From: an uncultured Clostridium sp.
GTDB taxonomy: Bacteria > Bacillota > Clostridia > Lachnospirales > Lachnospiraceae
Assembly: GCA_946553025.1 (NCBI GenBank)
Contig: CAMNRM010000005.1
Coordinates: 1-64,000 of the forward strand
Direction of reading: 5' to 3'
DNA length: 64,000 nt
Shown here piece after piece: positions 50,611 through 59,620 of this stretch. The position numbers and the translations under genes are program-made. The notes beneath the pieces are model-generated. The model did no database searches, was not told where the DNA came from, and saw only the letters and a program-made list of their open reading frames with translations. The first letter of the stretch is position 1, and each line of letters opens with the position of its first letter.

Positions 50611-52410
50611 TCAAGCATCCGCTTCTTCCGAACGCACAATGTCAATGCCCAGTTCCTCAAGCTGCTTTGCATCCACCGGTGCCGGGGCCTCGCTCATCAA
50701 GCAGGAAGCGTCCTTAACCTTCGGGAAGGCGATAACGTCGCGGATACTCTCTGCACCGACCATCCACATCACTACGCGGTCAAGGCCGTAGGCAAGACCT
50801 GCGTGCGGCGGTACACCGTAGCGGAAAGCATCTAACAGGAAACCGAACTGCTCCTGTGCCTTCTCCTCGGTAAAGCCCAGGATCTTAAACATCTTCGACT
50901 GAATATCCGCCTGATGGATACGCACCGAACCGCCGCCAAGCTCCGTGCCATTTAAGACAATATCATAGGCTTTCGCCCGCACTGCCCCCGGATCGGAGTC
51001 CAGAAGCGCCAGATCCTCTTCCATCGGCATGGTAAACGGATGGTGCATTGCCACAAAGCGATCTTCTTCCTCTGAATACTCTAACAATGGAAACTCGGTA
51101 ATCCACACAAACTTCCAGGTATTTTCCGGGATTAACTGAAGCTGCTTTCCTAATTCCAGACGAAGCGCACCCAGTACATTCCAGACCAGGGAAGTCTTAT
51201 CCGCCGCAAATAACAGCAGATCCCCCGGCTTTCCTCCCATTGCCCCAACCAGTGCCGAAAGTTCTTCTTCGGTCATAAACTTGGCAAAGGAGGACTTATA
51301 GCTGCCGTCCTCAAGCACGGAGAGATAGGCCAGACCCTTTGCCCCGTAGCCCTTGGCAAAGTCCACCAGAGCGTCAATCTTCTTTCTGGGCATTGCCGCC
51401 TGTTCCTCGACGCGAAGTCCCTTGACCGATCCGCCGTTGTCCAGGGCACTCTTAAATACGGCAAAGCTGCACCCGGAAACCACATCCGACACATCCTGAA
51501 GCTCCATGCCAAACCGCATATCCGGCTTATCCGAACCAAAGCGCTCCATCGCCTCTTTCCAAGTCATCCTCTGGAGCGGAAGTTCCACATCGACGTTGCA
51601 GATCTCCTTAAACAGCCGCTTTAACAGACGTTCATTCACATCCAGAACATCTTCCACATCCACAAAAGAAAGTTCCATATCGATCTGGGTGAACTCCGGC
51701 TGGCGGTCTGCGCGGAGATCCTCGTCCCGGTAGCAGCGGGCAAGCTGGAAATAGCGGTCATAGCCGGAACACATTAAAAGCTGTTTAAAAATCTGCGGGG
51801 ACTGCGGCAGGGCGTAAAATGACCCCGGATGCACACGGCTGGGCACAAGGTAATCCCTGGCACCCTCCGGCGTACTCTTAATTAAGGTCGGAGTTTCAAT
51901 CTCCAAAAACCCTTCCTCGGCAAGAAACTGCCGGGTTAAAATCGCTACCTGGCTTCTGGTCATAATATTCCTCTGGATATCCGGTCTGCGCAGATCCAGG
52001 AAACGGTATTTTAAGCGCAGTTCTTCTTTGGTCTTGGAATTTTCCTCAATCGGAAACGGAGGCGTGTCCGACTCCGCCAGAATCCGAAGGCTCTTGGCAC
52101 GAACTTCGATCGTTCCCGTCTTTAAACTGGTATTTGCCGCCCCGGAACGGATCTCCACCATGCCGGTCACGGCGATCACAAACTCACTTCTTAACTTCTC
52201 TGCCTTTGCAAAGCTTTCCGCGCCGCAGTCGCTCTCCTCAAAGATAATCTGCAAAAGCCCGGAGCGATCCCGCAGATCCACGAAGATAATTCCTCCCTTA
52301 TTCCGGCTCTTCTGCACCCAGCCCATTACCACAACTTCCTGCCCGATATTCGACTCGGAAACCTCTGTACAGCGATGTGTACGCTTCAGTCCTGCCATTG
52401 ACTCTGCCAT
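50611..52410 (-). CDS. aspS: Aspartyl-tRNA synthetase
   Basis: This 599-residue class II synthetase charges tRNA-Asp. It has an N-terminal OB fold (GQEVVVMGWVQKSRNKGGII), motif 2 (FQLARCYRDEDLRADRQPEF), the bacterial GAD insertion (about 290-420), and motif 3 (GLAYGLDRVVMWMVG). The ATG at 52410 with AAAAGGAG gives the normal length of bacterial AspRS. It is 50 bp downstream of hisS, a common pairing in Firmicutes. No T-box leader was seen. Confidence 0.96.
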   Translation of the reverse strand: MAESMAGLKRTHRCTEVSESNIGQEVVVMGWVQKSRNKGGIIFVDLRDRSGLLQIIFEESDCGAESFAKAEKLRSEFVIAVTGMVEIRSGAANTSLKTGTIEVRAKSLRILAESDTPPFPIEENSKTKEELRLKYRFLDLRRPDIQRNIMTRSQVAILTRQFLAEEGFLEIETPTLIKSTPEGARDYLVPSRVHPGSFYALPQSPQIFKQLLMCSGYDRYFQLARCYRDEDLRADRQPEFTQIDMELSFVDVEDVLDVNERLLKRLFKEICNVDVELPLQRMTWKEAMERFGSDKPDMRFGMELQDVSDVVSGCSFAVFKSALDNGGSVKGLRVEEQAAMPRKKIDALVDFAKGYGAKGLAYLSVLEDGSYKSSFAKFMTEEELSALVGAMGGKPGDLLLFAADKTSLVWNVLGALRLELGKQLQLIPENTWKFVWITEFPLLEYSEEEDRFVAMHHPFTMPMEEDLALLDSDPGAVRAKAYDIVLNGTELGGGSVRIHQADIQSKMFKILGFTEEKAQEQFGFLLDAFRYGVPPHAGLAYGLDRVVMWMVGAESIRDVIAFPKVKDASCLMSEAPAPVDAKQLEELGIDIVRSEEADA

Positions 52411-52460
52411 AACTGTTTACTCCTTTTCTTCATTTACTTTTCTTTTTGTTTAACCGTTCT

Positions 52461-53789
52461 CTACTTTTTTAACGCCTCTTTATAAAACTCCTTAAATTCC
52501 GTATAGCCTTCTTTGGTAAGCTGTTCTTTCTGGAATTTTTTATTCTTATTCATCTGCGCCACCAGCACCTGGACGCCCGTTTTTCTCTCGGCAGCGGCTT
52601 CGCGGATAACCTGGGCAAAGATCTCCTGATTCACGCCCTTTTCAAATAGATACGCCTTCTTCTGCGCCTGACTTGGAACCGTAAAGTCATTTTCCAGCAA
52701 AATCGTGACAATCCGCTCAAAGCCAATCGAAAAGCCGCAGGCCGGAGTTTCCTTGCCGGTAAACTTCCCAATCATCTTGTCATAGCGCCCGCCCCCGGCT
52801 ACCGAACCGCCAAAGCCTTCCATCGCCACTTCAAAGATCGTTCCGGTATAATAGGACATCCCGCGGACAAGGGTGGGGTCAAACACCAAAGAAAACTCAG
52901 CTTCCGCCCCCGCCTTCACCGTTTCCATAATGTAGGCCAGGTTTTCAAAAATTTCTTTATCTGCCCCGTCCGCCGGCACAGATTTTCCGTCTGCCGCCGA
53001 ATCCTCCTTTGCCGCCATTTCCTCCTTCATGGCAGCAAGCCTTTCGCCCATCTGCCGCACCCCGGCTGCATCGGTGGAAATGCCGGAGAAGAGTTCCAGA
53101 TAGTTTTCCACCTTTTCCCTGGCATGACCCGCGCTCAGAAGTTCTTCCTTTACGCCGTCCACACCAATCTTATCCATCTTATCCAGGGTAATAAACAAAG
53201 CTTCATAATCCTCTTCGGCAAATCCGCAGCACGCCGCCATTCCCCGCAGCACGCCCCGGTCATTGATCCGCACGGTAAAGGAATTATCAGGACAAATCTT
53301 TCCCAGTGCCGCCGTCGTCGCCAGAATCAGTTCAATTTCTGCCAGGCATGTCCCGTCCCCCAGGATATCGATATCGCACTGGACAAACTGTCGGAAACGC
53401 CCTTTCTGCGGATGTTCTGCCCTCCACACGCTGCCCATCTGCAATGCCTTAAAGGGAGAAGGCAGTTCTGCCGCATGGTTGGCATAGTAGCGGGAAAGCG
53501 GAAGGGTTAAATCATAGCGCAGCCCTTCGTCCACAATCTCGGCCTCCGCCTGCGCCCCGGCCACATCCAGCTTATTTCCCCGCTTTAAAATCTTAAAAAT
53601 CAGCTTTTCATTATCCCCGCCCTGCTTGCTGGTCAGGTTTTCAATATGCTCCACACAGGGCGTTTCAATCTGCGAAAAGCCAAACTGCCGATAAGTTTCC
53701 TTAATCTGATTCATTACATAGTCCCGGATCTGCATCTCCGCAGGCAGGACATCCTTCATGCCGCTAACCGGCTTTTTCTTTAATGCCAT
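52461..53789 (-). CDS. hisS: Histidyl-tRNA synthetase
   Basis: This 442-residue class II enzyme charges tRNA-His. Seen are motif 1 (QFGFSQIETPCVEH), motif 2 (GSVWRAEHPQKGRFRQFVQC), the His-specific VRGMSYYTGTIFEVAMEGFG and SVAGGGRYDKMIGKFTGKET, motif 3 (GFSIGFERI) and a C-terminal anticodon-binding domain. An extra acidic, Ala-rich insertion (about residues 250-280, MKEEMAAKEDSAADGKSVPA) is unusual. The leader 53790-54104 was searched for a T-box and none was found. Confidence 0.96.
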   Translation of the reverse strand: MALKKKPVSGMKDVLPAEMQIRDYVMNQIKETYRQFGFSQIETPCVEHIENLTSKQGGDNEKLIFKILKRGNKLDVAGAQAEAEIVDEGLRYDLTLPLSRYYANHAAELPSPFKALQMGSVWRAEHPQKGRFRQFVQCDIDILGDGTCLAEIELILATTAALGKICPDNSFTVRINDRGVLRGMAACCGFAEEDYEALFITLDKMDKIGVDGVKEELLSAGHAREKVENYLELFSGISTDAAGVRQMGERLAAMKEEMAAKEDSAADGKSVPADGADKEIFENLAYIMETVKAGAEAEFSLVFDPTLVRGMSYYTGTIFEVAMEGFGGSVAGGGRYDKMIGKFTGKETPACGFSIGFERIVTILLENDFTVPSQAQKKAYLFEKGVNQEIFAQVIREAAAERKTGVQVLVAQMNKNKKFQKEQLTKEGYTEFKEFYKEALKK

Positions 53790-54104
53790 ATTTCCTAAAC
53801 TCCATTCTCTGTTTTCACCATATCCAAATGATGTAGCTTCTATTAGTTTAACCTACTTTAGTAAATTTGCAAGTAGTTTGTAGTCTTTTTTTGTAGTCTT
53901 TTTTATTGCAGAAATCTTTTTCAAATCATTTTCACTTGCAGACAGCGGAAATTCGTTTACACATCCCAGTGAATTGAAACTACGGCTTTACACTGCAGAT
54001 TTTCAGCATAAAAAAAGACTTCCCGAAGATCCACAATCTCCAGAAAGTCTTTTTCTTCTGCTGTCCGCATACGTTCACGATATTTTTTTCTTCTATCATC
54101 CCGG
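53790..54104. other. hisS leader and terminator region
   Basis: Gene-free. The part near hisS is AT-rich and holds a possible weak promoter (minus-strand TTGCAA about 53868 with a poor -10). CTTTTTTTGTAGTC-type T-runs are present. The bidirectional terminator of the ABC operon lies at its other end. Confidence 0.35.
54012..54054. terminator. Bidirectional terminator after the ABC permease gene
   Basis: AAAAAGACTTCCCGAAGAT and ATCTCCAGAAAGTCTTTTT pair over most of their length around CCACA. A-rich and T-rich flanks fit termination in both directions. It follows the permease stop at 54105 on the minus strand. Confidence 0.65.
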
Positions 54105-56387
54105 CTACATCATCGTATCATCTTTTAACACTTCCGCCAGATCCACCCTGCCCATAACTCTCCAGCCCAGATAATAGGCCAGTGCCACAAAACCGGAAAT
54201 AGCCAGAATAAACACGGCTATCGGCAAAACCGGAGCCTCGGATAAAAATTCCTCTGTTCCAAGATAACTCATCTTTAGCATATACCACACGGCAATCATT
54301 CCAGGGGGCAGAGTAAGCACAAGGGGACGCCCTGCAATTACCAGTGCTTCAACACAAAACATCTTCCTCAGTTCCTTAAAGGTCATTCCAATTGACAGAT
54401 ATCTTGCAAACTCTCTTCTTCTCTGACGCACAAAGCCCAGGGTATAGGAAAACACATTGCCCACTCCTATCATGGCAAGCAGGACACAAAATCCCCCGAA
54501 AATCACCTTCATCCCCCAAATTATCCGCGCATTCGCTTCAAATTCCCGAATCCGGTTCTCACTCTCCGTCCGGTAATCCGGCCCAATAATTTCTTCTATC
54601 CGGTTCTGCAGCAAGTCCAGTTCTTTAAGGCTTTCATGATTCTTTCCCAGAACACGGATATAGCTGTCCTCCTCCCAGCCTCCGATTTTCTCCTTAATCT
54701 CCTTCCATAAGGATGCCGGAAGAAAATGCACCAGTTCATAAGCGTCCAGACTTGCATATTCCTCCCGCAGCACAGGAACCTGGTTTGTGTAAGCGAGAAC
54801 GGGAATCTCTGCCGCCTGCTTTTCATCGCCGGACTTGTGCAGAATACAGATATCCTTTTCCCCCTTGACATAAGGCATTTCCACAGGATGACGGAAATCC
54901 GGGTTTGTCACATCCCGAATCTGGTTTCGTACCACCGCCCCGCAAAGCTGCACAGGAATATGAATTTGTTCACAATAGGCAAGAAAACTTTCATCATCCA
55001 AAATAACCAATGGGGCATTCACCATCCACCCGACGTCGGTTTTCACGGCCTGCTGCACCGAAGCATGGGAAAATCCGCCGAAGGCTTTCATCTCTTCGCT
55101 GATCTCCTCCTCCAAAACCACGGTTTTTGCCGCTGCTTTCTGATAGACTGCGGCGCTCTCCACTTCAGAAAGGCCCTGAATTTCTCTTATTTGTGCAAAA
55201 TTCTCCACATCCGCATCCTTCACCTCAACCATAATATCCCAGGCATCCTGATATCGTGCAAAATAGGTTTCTCTCGTGCTGATTTCACTGAGGGTAAAAA
55301 AGCACTGCATTATGGTAAAAGCCAGCAGGGAAAAAACCAGGGACAGGGAAGCCGTGCCCAGAGCCTTTCTCTGCGCCTTGAGAGTATTTCCAGCCAGTTC
55401 CCCTTCCACGCCGAAGAATAACCGCAGAATCCGGGAATTTTTCTTTCGCTTTAAATGTACTTCTCCTGTATTTTTTATTGCTTCCAGAGGAGATAGGCGG
55501 CTTAACTTTCTTGCCGGAAGCCAGGCAGAAACCCACAGAGTAATCACCACGGCAGCCAGAGAAATCCCGAAAACCAGGGGATGATAGCCAAATACCGACG
55601 CATGCCTGCCCGGCACATCCTTTCCCAGTAAGATATTCAGCAGTTGGATTAACCCCATGCTAAAGGCAATGCCCAGCAGCTTACCTGCCAGCACCGGCAC
55701 AGCGCATAATACCGCAGCTTCCTGTAAAAGAAAGCTTTTGATTTGCCGCGGAGCAGCACCAATACTGGAAAAAATCCCCAGTTGATGAATCCTCATCTTC
55801 ATCGTGATGGCAAAAGCATTGTGAATAACCATAATCAGCGAAAAAGAAGCCATTGCCATAATCAGGACGAACAGGGGAAACAAGAGCCTTGGCTCCAGAT
55901 CGGAAGAATCACGCACCAGATACATTGCCAGAAGTTCATAATGATAGCTTATTTTTTCCGGTGCAATATTCATACTTTCCGCAATCTTTGGCATATCCGA
56001 AAAAACTGCCCGATAACGGGAAAAATAAATATCCACGACAACTTCTTCGCCTTCCCCGTCCTGCCTGCCTTCTTTCTTTTCTCCGCCATCTTTATTGTAT
56101 CTGCCTTTTTTGCTGTCCTTGCTATTTATCTTCTCATTGACCACCACATCCTTTACATGGGCAAAGCTTCGGATATGTTCAAGATCTTCTTCATCAAATT
56201 CCCCAACTATCCTGCTCTGCCAATCGCCTTCTTCCAGAATAATCCGTTCAACCTCATATTTCCACAGATTATAAAATACCCCGGTCAAAAGGGATAAAAG
56301 CAGAGCAGAAATAAATGCCGCAATCCTGACGGACATCCCCGATGACGGATTATTTTTCACCATATCAAATGCATACGTTCTCCACAT
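54105..56387 (-). CDS. FtsX-type ABC transporter permease
   Basis: This 760-residue permease has a first membrane helix at about 22-45 and an extracytoplasmic part. An FtsX domain follows (about 170-295, FVLIMAMASFSLIMVIHNAF, PRQIKSFLLQEAAVL), then another helix near 350. A large external domain of about 250 residues comes next, and a second FtsX domain (about 640-750, FVRQRRREFARYLSIGMTFK). The shape is that of exporters of antimicrobial peptides or lipoprotein-like substrates (SalY/VexF-like). It is not the 10-helix BceB type. It follows its ATPase by 2 bp and the two-component genes upstream. Confidence 0.85.
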   Translation of the reverse strand: MWRTYAFDMVKNNPSSGMSVRIAAFISALLLSLLTGVFYNLWKYEVERIILEEGDWQSRIVGEFDEEDLEHIRSFAHVKDVVVNEKINSKDSKKGRYNKDGGEKKEGRQDGEGEEVVVDIYFSRYRAVFSDMPKIAESMNIAPEKISYHYELLAMYLVRDSSDLEPRLLFPLFVLIMAMASFSLIMVIHNAFAITMKMRIHQLGIFSSIGAAPRQIKSFLLQEAAVLCAVPVLAGKLLGIAFSMGLIQLLNILLGKDVPGRHASVFGYHPLVFGISLAAVVITLWVSAWLPARKLSRLSPLEAIKNTGEVHLKRKKNSRILRLFFGVEGELAGNTLKAQRKALGTASLSLVFSLLAFTIMQCFFTLSEISTRETYFARYQDAWDIMVEVKDADVENFAQIREIQGLSEVESAAVYQKAAAKTVVLEEEISEEMKAFGGFSHASVQQAVKTDVGWMVNAPLVILDDESFLAYCEQIHIPVQLCGAVVRNQIRDVTNPDFRHPVEMPYVKGEKDICILHKSGDEKQAAEIPVLAYTNQVPVLREEYASLDAYELVHFLPASLWKEIKEKIGGWEEDSYIRVLGKNHESLKELDLLQNRIEEIIGPDYRTESENRIREFEANARIIWGMKVIFGGFCVLLAMIGVGNVFSYTLGFVRQRRREFARYLSIGMTFKELRKMFCVEALVIAGRPLVLTLPPGMIAVWYMLKMSYLGTEEFLSEAPVLPIAVFILAISGFVALAYYLGWRVMGRVDLAEVLKDDTMM

Positions 56388-56389
56388 CT

Positions 56390-57070
56390 CTACCGCCTCC
56401 GTTCGTCGCTGATAATACGCCCGTCTTCAATCGTTATCACACGCTCTGCTTTCATAGCCACCTTCTCGTCATGCGTAATCAGAAGAATGGTCTGTTTCAG
56501 ATTACGGTTTGAAAGCTTCAGCATATCCATAATCTCCCCGGAATTTTTCCGATCCAGATTTCCCGTAGGTTCATCCGCCAGCAGAAGAGCCGGGCGGTAA
56601 AGCAGTGCGCGGGCAATGGCAGTCCTCTGCTGCTGTCCGCCGGAAAGCTGACCTGGCAGAGCGTCAAGCTTATCCTTAATCCCAAGAGAAGTTACAATTT
56701 TCTCAAACCACTCCGCATCTGGCCTTTTCTTATCTAAAGCCATGGGCAGAAGAATATTTTTCTCTACCGTAAGGGTGGGAATCAAGTTATAAAACTGATA
56801 CACCAGCCCCACCTTTCTGCGCCGAAAAATTGCAGCCTGCGTTGGATTTAACCGGGAAAGTTCCGTCCCGTCAATGATCACCTTCCCTTCCGTGGGCTTG
56901 TCCACTGTGCCGAGAATGTGCAGCAGGGTCGATTTTCCCGATCCGGAAGCCCCAACAATAGCCACAAACTCCCCCCTAAGAACAGATAAATTAATCCCGT
57001 CCAATGCTGTCACGCATTCATTCCCGGAGCCATAAATTTTTTTCACCCCTTCACAGTTTAAAATTTCCAT
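56390..57070 (-). CDS. ABC transporter ATP-binding protein, LolD/MacB type
   Basis: This 226-residue ATPase has Walker A GASGSGKST (40-48), the Q-loop VGLVYQFYNLIPTLT typical of the MacB/LolD group, the signature LPGQLSGGQQQRTAIARALL, Walker B LLADEPTGNLD and the H-loop ITHDEKVA. The ATG at 57070 follows AGAGGAG. It powers the FtsX-type permease encoded 2 bp downstream. The neighbouring sensor kinase and regulator point to an inducible defence or detoxification exporter. Confidence 0.92.
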   Translation of the reverse strand: MEILNCEGVKKIYGSGNECVTALDGINLSVLRGEFVAIVGASGSGKSTLLHILGTVDKPTEGKVIIDGTELSRLNPTQAAIFRRRKVGLVYQFYNLIPTLTVEKNILLPMALDKKRPDAEWFEKIVTSLGIKDKLDALPGQLSGGQQQRTAIARALLYRPALLLADEPTGNLDRKNSGEIMDMLKLSNRNLKQTILLITHDEKVAMKAERVITIEDGRIISDERRR

Positions 57071-57169
57071 CCGTTTTCTCCTCTGCTTTCCTAAAATTAC
57101 AACCACTTGCCCGGTTTCTCAGGGCCTAAAGATATATCCAGCTTCAGTATAGCAAATTAAAGTTACAAC

Positions 57170-58399
57170 TCAGTGACAGTAGAAGTGAATCTCAAACAAA
57201 GCGCCTCCTTCCGGTCGGTTTCTTGCCTGAATGGTTCCGTTTTGGCTTTCAATAATCTCTTTTGCCAAAGCCAGTCCTATGCCCAGACTTCCCTCTCCTG
57301 CATTTTTACCGCAGTAAAAGCGGTGAAAAAGATGGGGTATATCCTCCGCAGCAAAACCTTCTCCCTCATCCCAAATCAGGATTTCCGTATACAAAGGATT
57401 CTGTGCATAGGAACAATGAATCCTTCCCCCGCTGCCATGCTCTATCCCGTTTTTCATCAGATTCATAATAGCTTCCATCGTCCAGTCTAAATCGGCAGTA
57501 ATTGCCATCTGCCCCAGTTCCGGTACATCTATCGGCACCCCGAATTGATCCGACAATTCCTGAAGATTATCCGCTGCAAGAACAAGCAGGGTAAACACAT
57601 CTGTTTCTTCTTTTTGCAGAACTAAGGTTCCGGCATCGATTTTAGCTAATACAAGCAATGCTTCTTCCAGCCCCATAAGCCGCTCCACCTGTCTTTGCAC
57701 TTGTTTTTGCATCTGTCTTTGCATCTGTTTTTGATCGTCTTTATCCAAATCCTGCCCCATTCTCTGCATAATCAGGGAGATCGATGTAAGCGGGGTTTTT
57801 ATCTGATGTGCAATATTAGACAGGTTTTGGGCAAAATCATTTTTTGCCTGCATGGCCTCATCCTTCGTCTGGCAGAGAAATGTTACCGTTTTATAAATCT
57901 CGTCCTCTAACTTAGAAAATTTATCCTCCCCAAATGCTGTAAGGATAAGGGATTTTCCCGAATTCACCTGTTCCAGATACTCCGTCAAAGCCCGAATCCT
58001 TATAGCTTCCCTGTGATTTCGACGATAAACCATAAGCACAAAAAGAAAGATCCCCACCAGGCATCCTGCTGCTGAAACAGCCAGATGTTTTCCATAAAAC
58101 AATGCCGCAAAATCAGACCTGCGATATCCCCATGCAGATAAAACGTCCTCTCTTGCAGCATTATCGGTAAAATCGTTATTCCCGTTTTCTTGATTCTTTT
58201 TATATTCTTTTAATGTCGAAAAAAGCAAATCTTCCGCTTCCGGCTCCTGTCTGAGCATTTCGCAGAAAATTGCATTCATCTGATTAAATTGTATCCGGCT
58301 GTACATGGAGAAAGCCAGCATAACTGCAAAAAAAGACGCAATTAAACTGACAGCCACACTCCACCGAAAGACGAGAATCATATTTTTCTGTTCATTCAT
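57170..58399 (-). CDS. Sensor histidine kinase
   Basis: This 409-residue kinase has membrane helices at about 10-33 and 107-126 enclosing a 70-residue external sensor segment, so it differs from intramembrane-sensing BceS kinases. His198 lies in the H box (NLSNIAHQIKTPLTS), followed by a Gln-rich coiled coil (QKQMQRQMQKQVQRQVERL). ATP-binding boxes are MNLMKNGIEHG, DEGEGFAAEDIPHLF and GSLGIGLALAKEII. The start overlaps the regulator stop by 4 bp. The signal is unknown, probably a peptide or envelope stress handled by the exporter next door. Confidence 0.92.
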   Translation of the reverse strand: MNEQKNMILVFRWSVAVSLIASFFAVMLAFSMYSRIQFNQMNAIFCEMLRQEPEAEDLLFSTLKEYKKNQENGNNDFTDNAAREDVLSAWGYRRSDFAALFYGKHLAVSAAGCLVGIFLFVLMVYRRNHREAIRIRALTEYLEQVNSGKSLILTAFGEDKFSKLEDEIYKTVTFLCQTKDEAMQAKNDFAQNLSNIAHQIKTPLTSISLIMQRMGQDLDKDDQKQMQRQMQKQVQRQVERLMGLEEALLVLAKIDAGTLVLQKEETDVFTLLVLAADNLQELSDQFGVPIDVPELGQMAITADLDWTMEAIMNLMKNGIEHGSGGRIHCSYAQNPLYTEILIWDEGEGFAAEDIPHLFHRFYCGKNAGEGSLGIGLALAKEIIESQNGTIQARNRPEGGALFEIHFYCH

Positions 58400-59103
58400 C
58401 TTGTATCCTCCATGCGGTAGCCCACACTCCTCACCGTTTTTATACAGGCCGGCTGTCCAAGCTTATCCCGAAGACGCTTCATCGTAACCGTCAGCGTATT
58501 ATCATTGACATAACTTCCGTGCACATCCCACACCTGTTCTAAGATATTTTCCCGGGTAATCGTTCTTCCCTTGTGCTGCATCAAATAGCAGAGAAGCTGG
58601 TACTCCGCTGCACTTAATGCAATTTCCTTAACATTCTTCTCTGCAATATTTTCTTCAGGCGCTCCGGAATAAACCCAAACCATTCTCCGATTCTGATCCA
58701 GACAAATGCCGTCACAGGAAAGATAGGGTTCGGAGGCACAGGCGCTTCTGCGGAGCAGCGCCAGAATCCTTGCATACAGCACTTCAAAAACAAACGGCTT
58801 TACCACATAATCATCCGCACCGTGCTGAAATCCCGAAACCATATCCCGCGCTTCCCCGCGAACCGTAAGAAAAATAATCGGCAAATCCATCCAGTTTCTG
58901 CGAATCCACCGACACAATGCATCACCGCTCCCATCCGGCATATTCCAGTCCAGAAGAACCAGCCCCGGCACGCGCCAAAGCAGATCCTTTTTAGCCTGCG
59001 CAATCGTATTTCCCGTTCTTACTCCAAAACCCTTCTGCTCCAGATATTCCTTTACGGCACGGGCAATATCCGGCTCATCTTCAACAAAATAAATTTCCGC
59101 CAT
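58396..59103 (-). CDS. OmpR/PhoB-family response regulator
   Basis: This 235-residue regulator has a receiver domain with acidic pocket VEDEPD (7-12), phospho-acceptor Asp52 (LVLLDWNMPDGSG) and the conserved Lys in DDYVVKPF. The C-terminal winged helix (about 135-232) has LSAAEYQLLCYLMQHKGRTI and VTMKRLRDKLGQP. The ATG at 59103 is chosen over 59124 because AGAGGA lies at proper distance. It probably controls the ABC exporter operon downstream. Confidence 0.93.
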   Translation of the reverse strand: MAEIYFVEDEPDIARAVKEYLEQKGFGVRTGNTIAQAKKDLLWRVPGLVLLDWNMPDGSGDALCRWIRRNWMDLPIIFLTVRGEARDMVSGFQHGADDYVVKPFVFEVLYARILALLRRSACASEPYLSCDGICLDQNRRMVWVYSGAPEENIAEKNVKEIALSAAEYQLLCYLMQHKGRTITRENILEQVWDVHGSYVNDNTLTVTMKRLRDKLGQPACIKTVRSVGYRMEDTR

Positions 59104-59210
59104 CTTTTCCTCTATTCTGTGCATGTTTCACAGCACAAACAAGTATGGGTTAAAATGATTTTTTTCACATTTTCCTCCATCTAATGCGTGCTGCAGCCTG
59201 CTAATCTTCC

Positions 59211-59597
59211 CTATTTCATCCGTTCAAACCCTTCCAGAAAAACACACCCGATTCCGTAACAAAGTATATCCTTTAAGTCAAAAACCGATCCCAAAACAAC
59301 CCTTAAAAAAGTATTATTCCCTACCCCCAATAGTTCCACCAGATGAAAATACTGCAAAACTTCCACACCTGCTGCAAATAAAAAAACATAAAGCGGCAAA
59401 AGCCTGACCCCTTGGGGAACCCAGATACGGACAAAGCAGTAAACCACTACAACCACCAGTACATCTCCCACATAAGGCCGGATAAACCGATCATGAACAT
59501 AACACGCAATCACCACTTCCACAGCAAGCCAAAAAACAGTCATTGCCAGATAAAAGCTGCGTTTATTTGTTCTTAGCCAATATGTATTCTCTCCCAC
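59211..59597 (-). CDS. DUF2809 family membrane protein
   Basis: This 128-residue protein has four hydrophobic helices. The conserved core of the family is visible: RPYVGDVLVVVVVYCFVRIW, FAAGVEVLQYFHLVELLG, and FDLKDILCYGIGCVFLEGFE with the GSVFDLKDILCY-GIG pattern. Its function is unknown. In some genomes it lies near VanZ-like or antibiotic-response genes. It is on the same strand as the DAC-domain gene upstream but separated by 23 bp, so it may be read through from that operon. Confidence 0.8.
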   Translation of the reverse strand: MGENTYWLRTNKRSFYLAMTVFWLAVEVVIACYVHDRFIRPYVGDVLVVVVVYCFVRIWVPQGVRLLPLYVFLFAAGVEVLQYFHLVELLGVGNNTFLRVVLGSVFDLKDILCYGIGCVFLEGFERMK

Positions 59598-59620
59598 AGT
59601 GATTCCTCCCCGGAGTATAT

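Noticed and set aside
53790-54104. T-box leader for hisS-aspS
   Set aside because: No T-box core sequence and no terminator/antiterminator pair directly before hisS.
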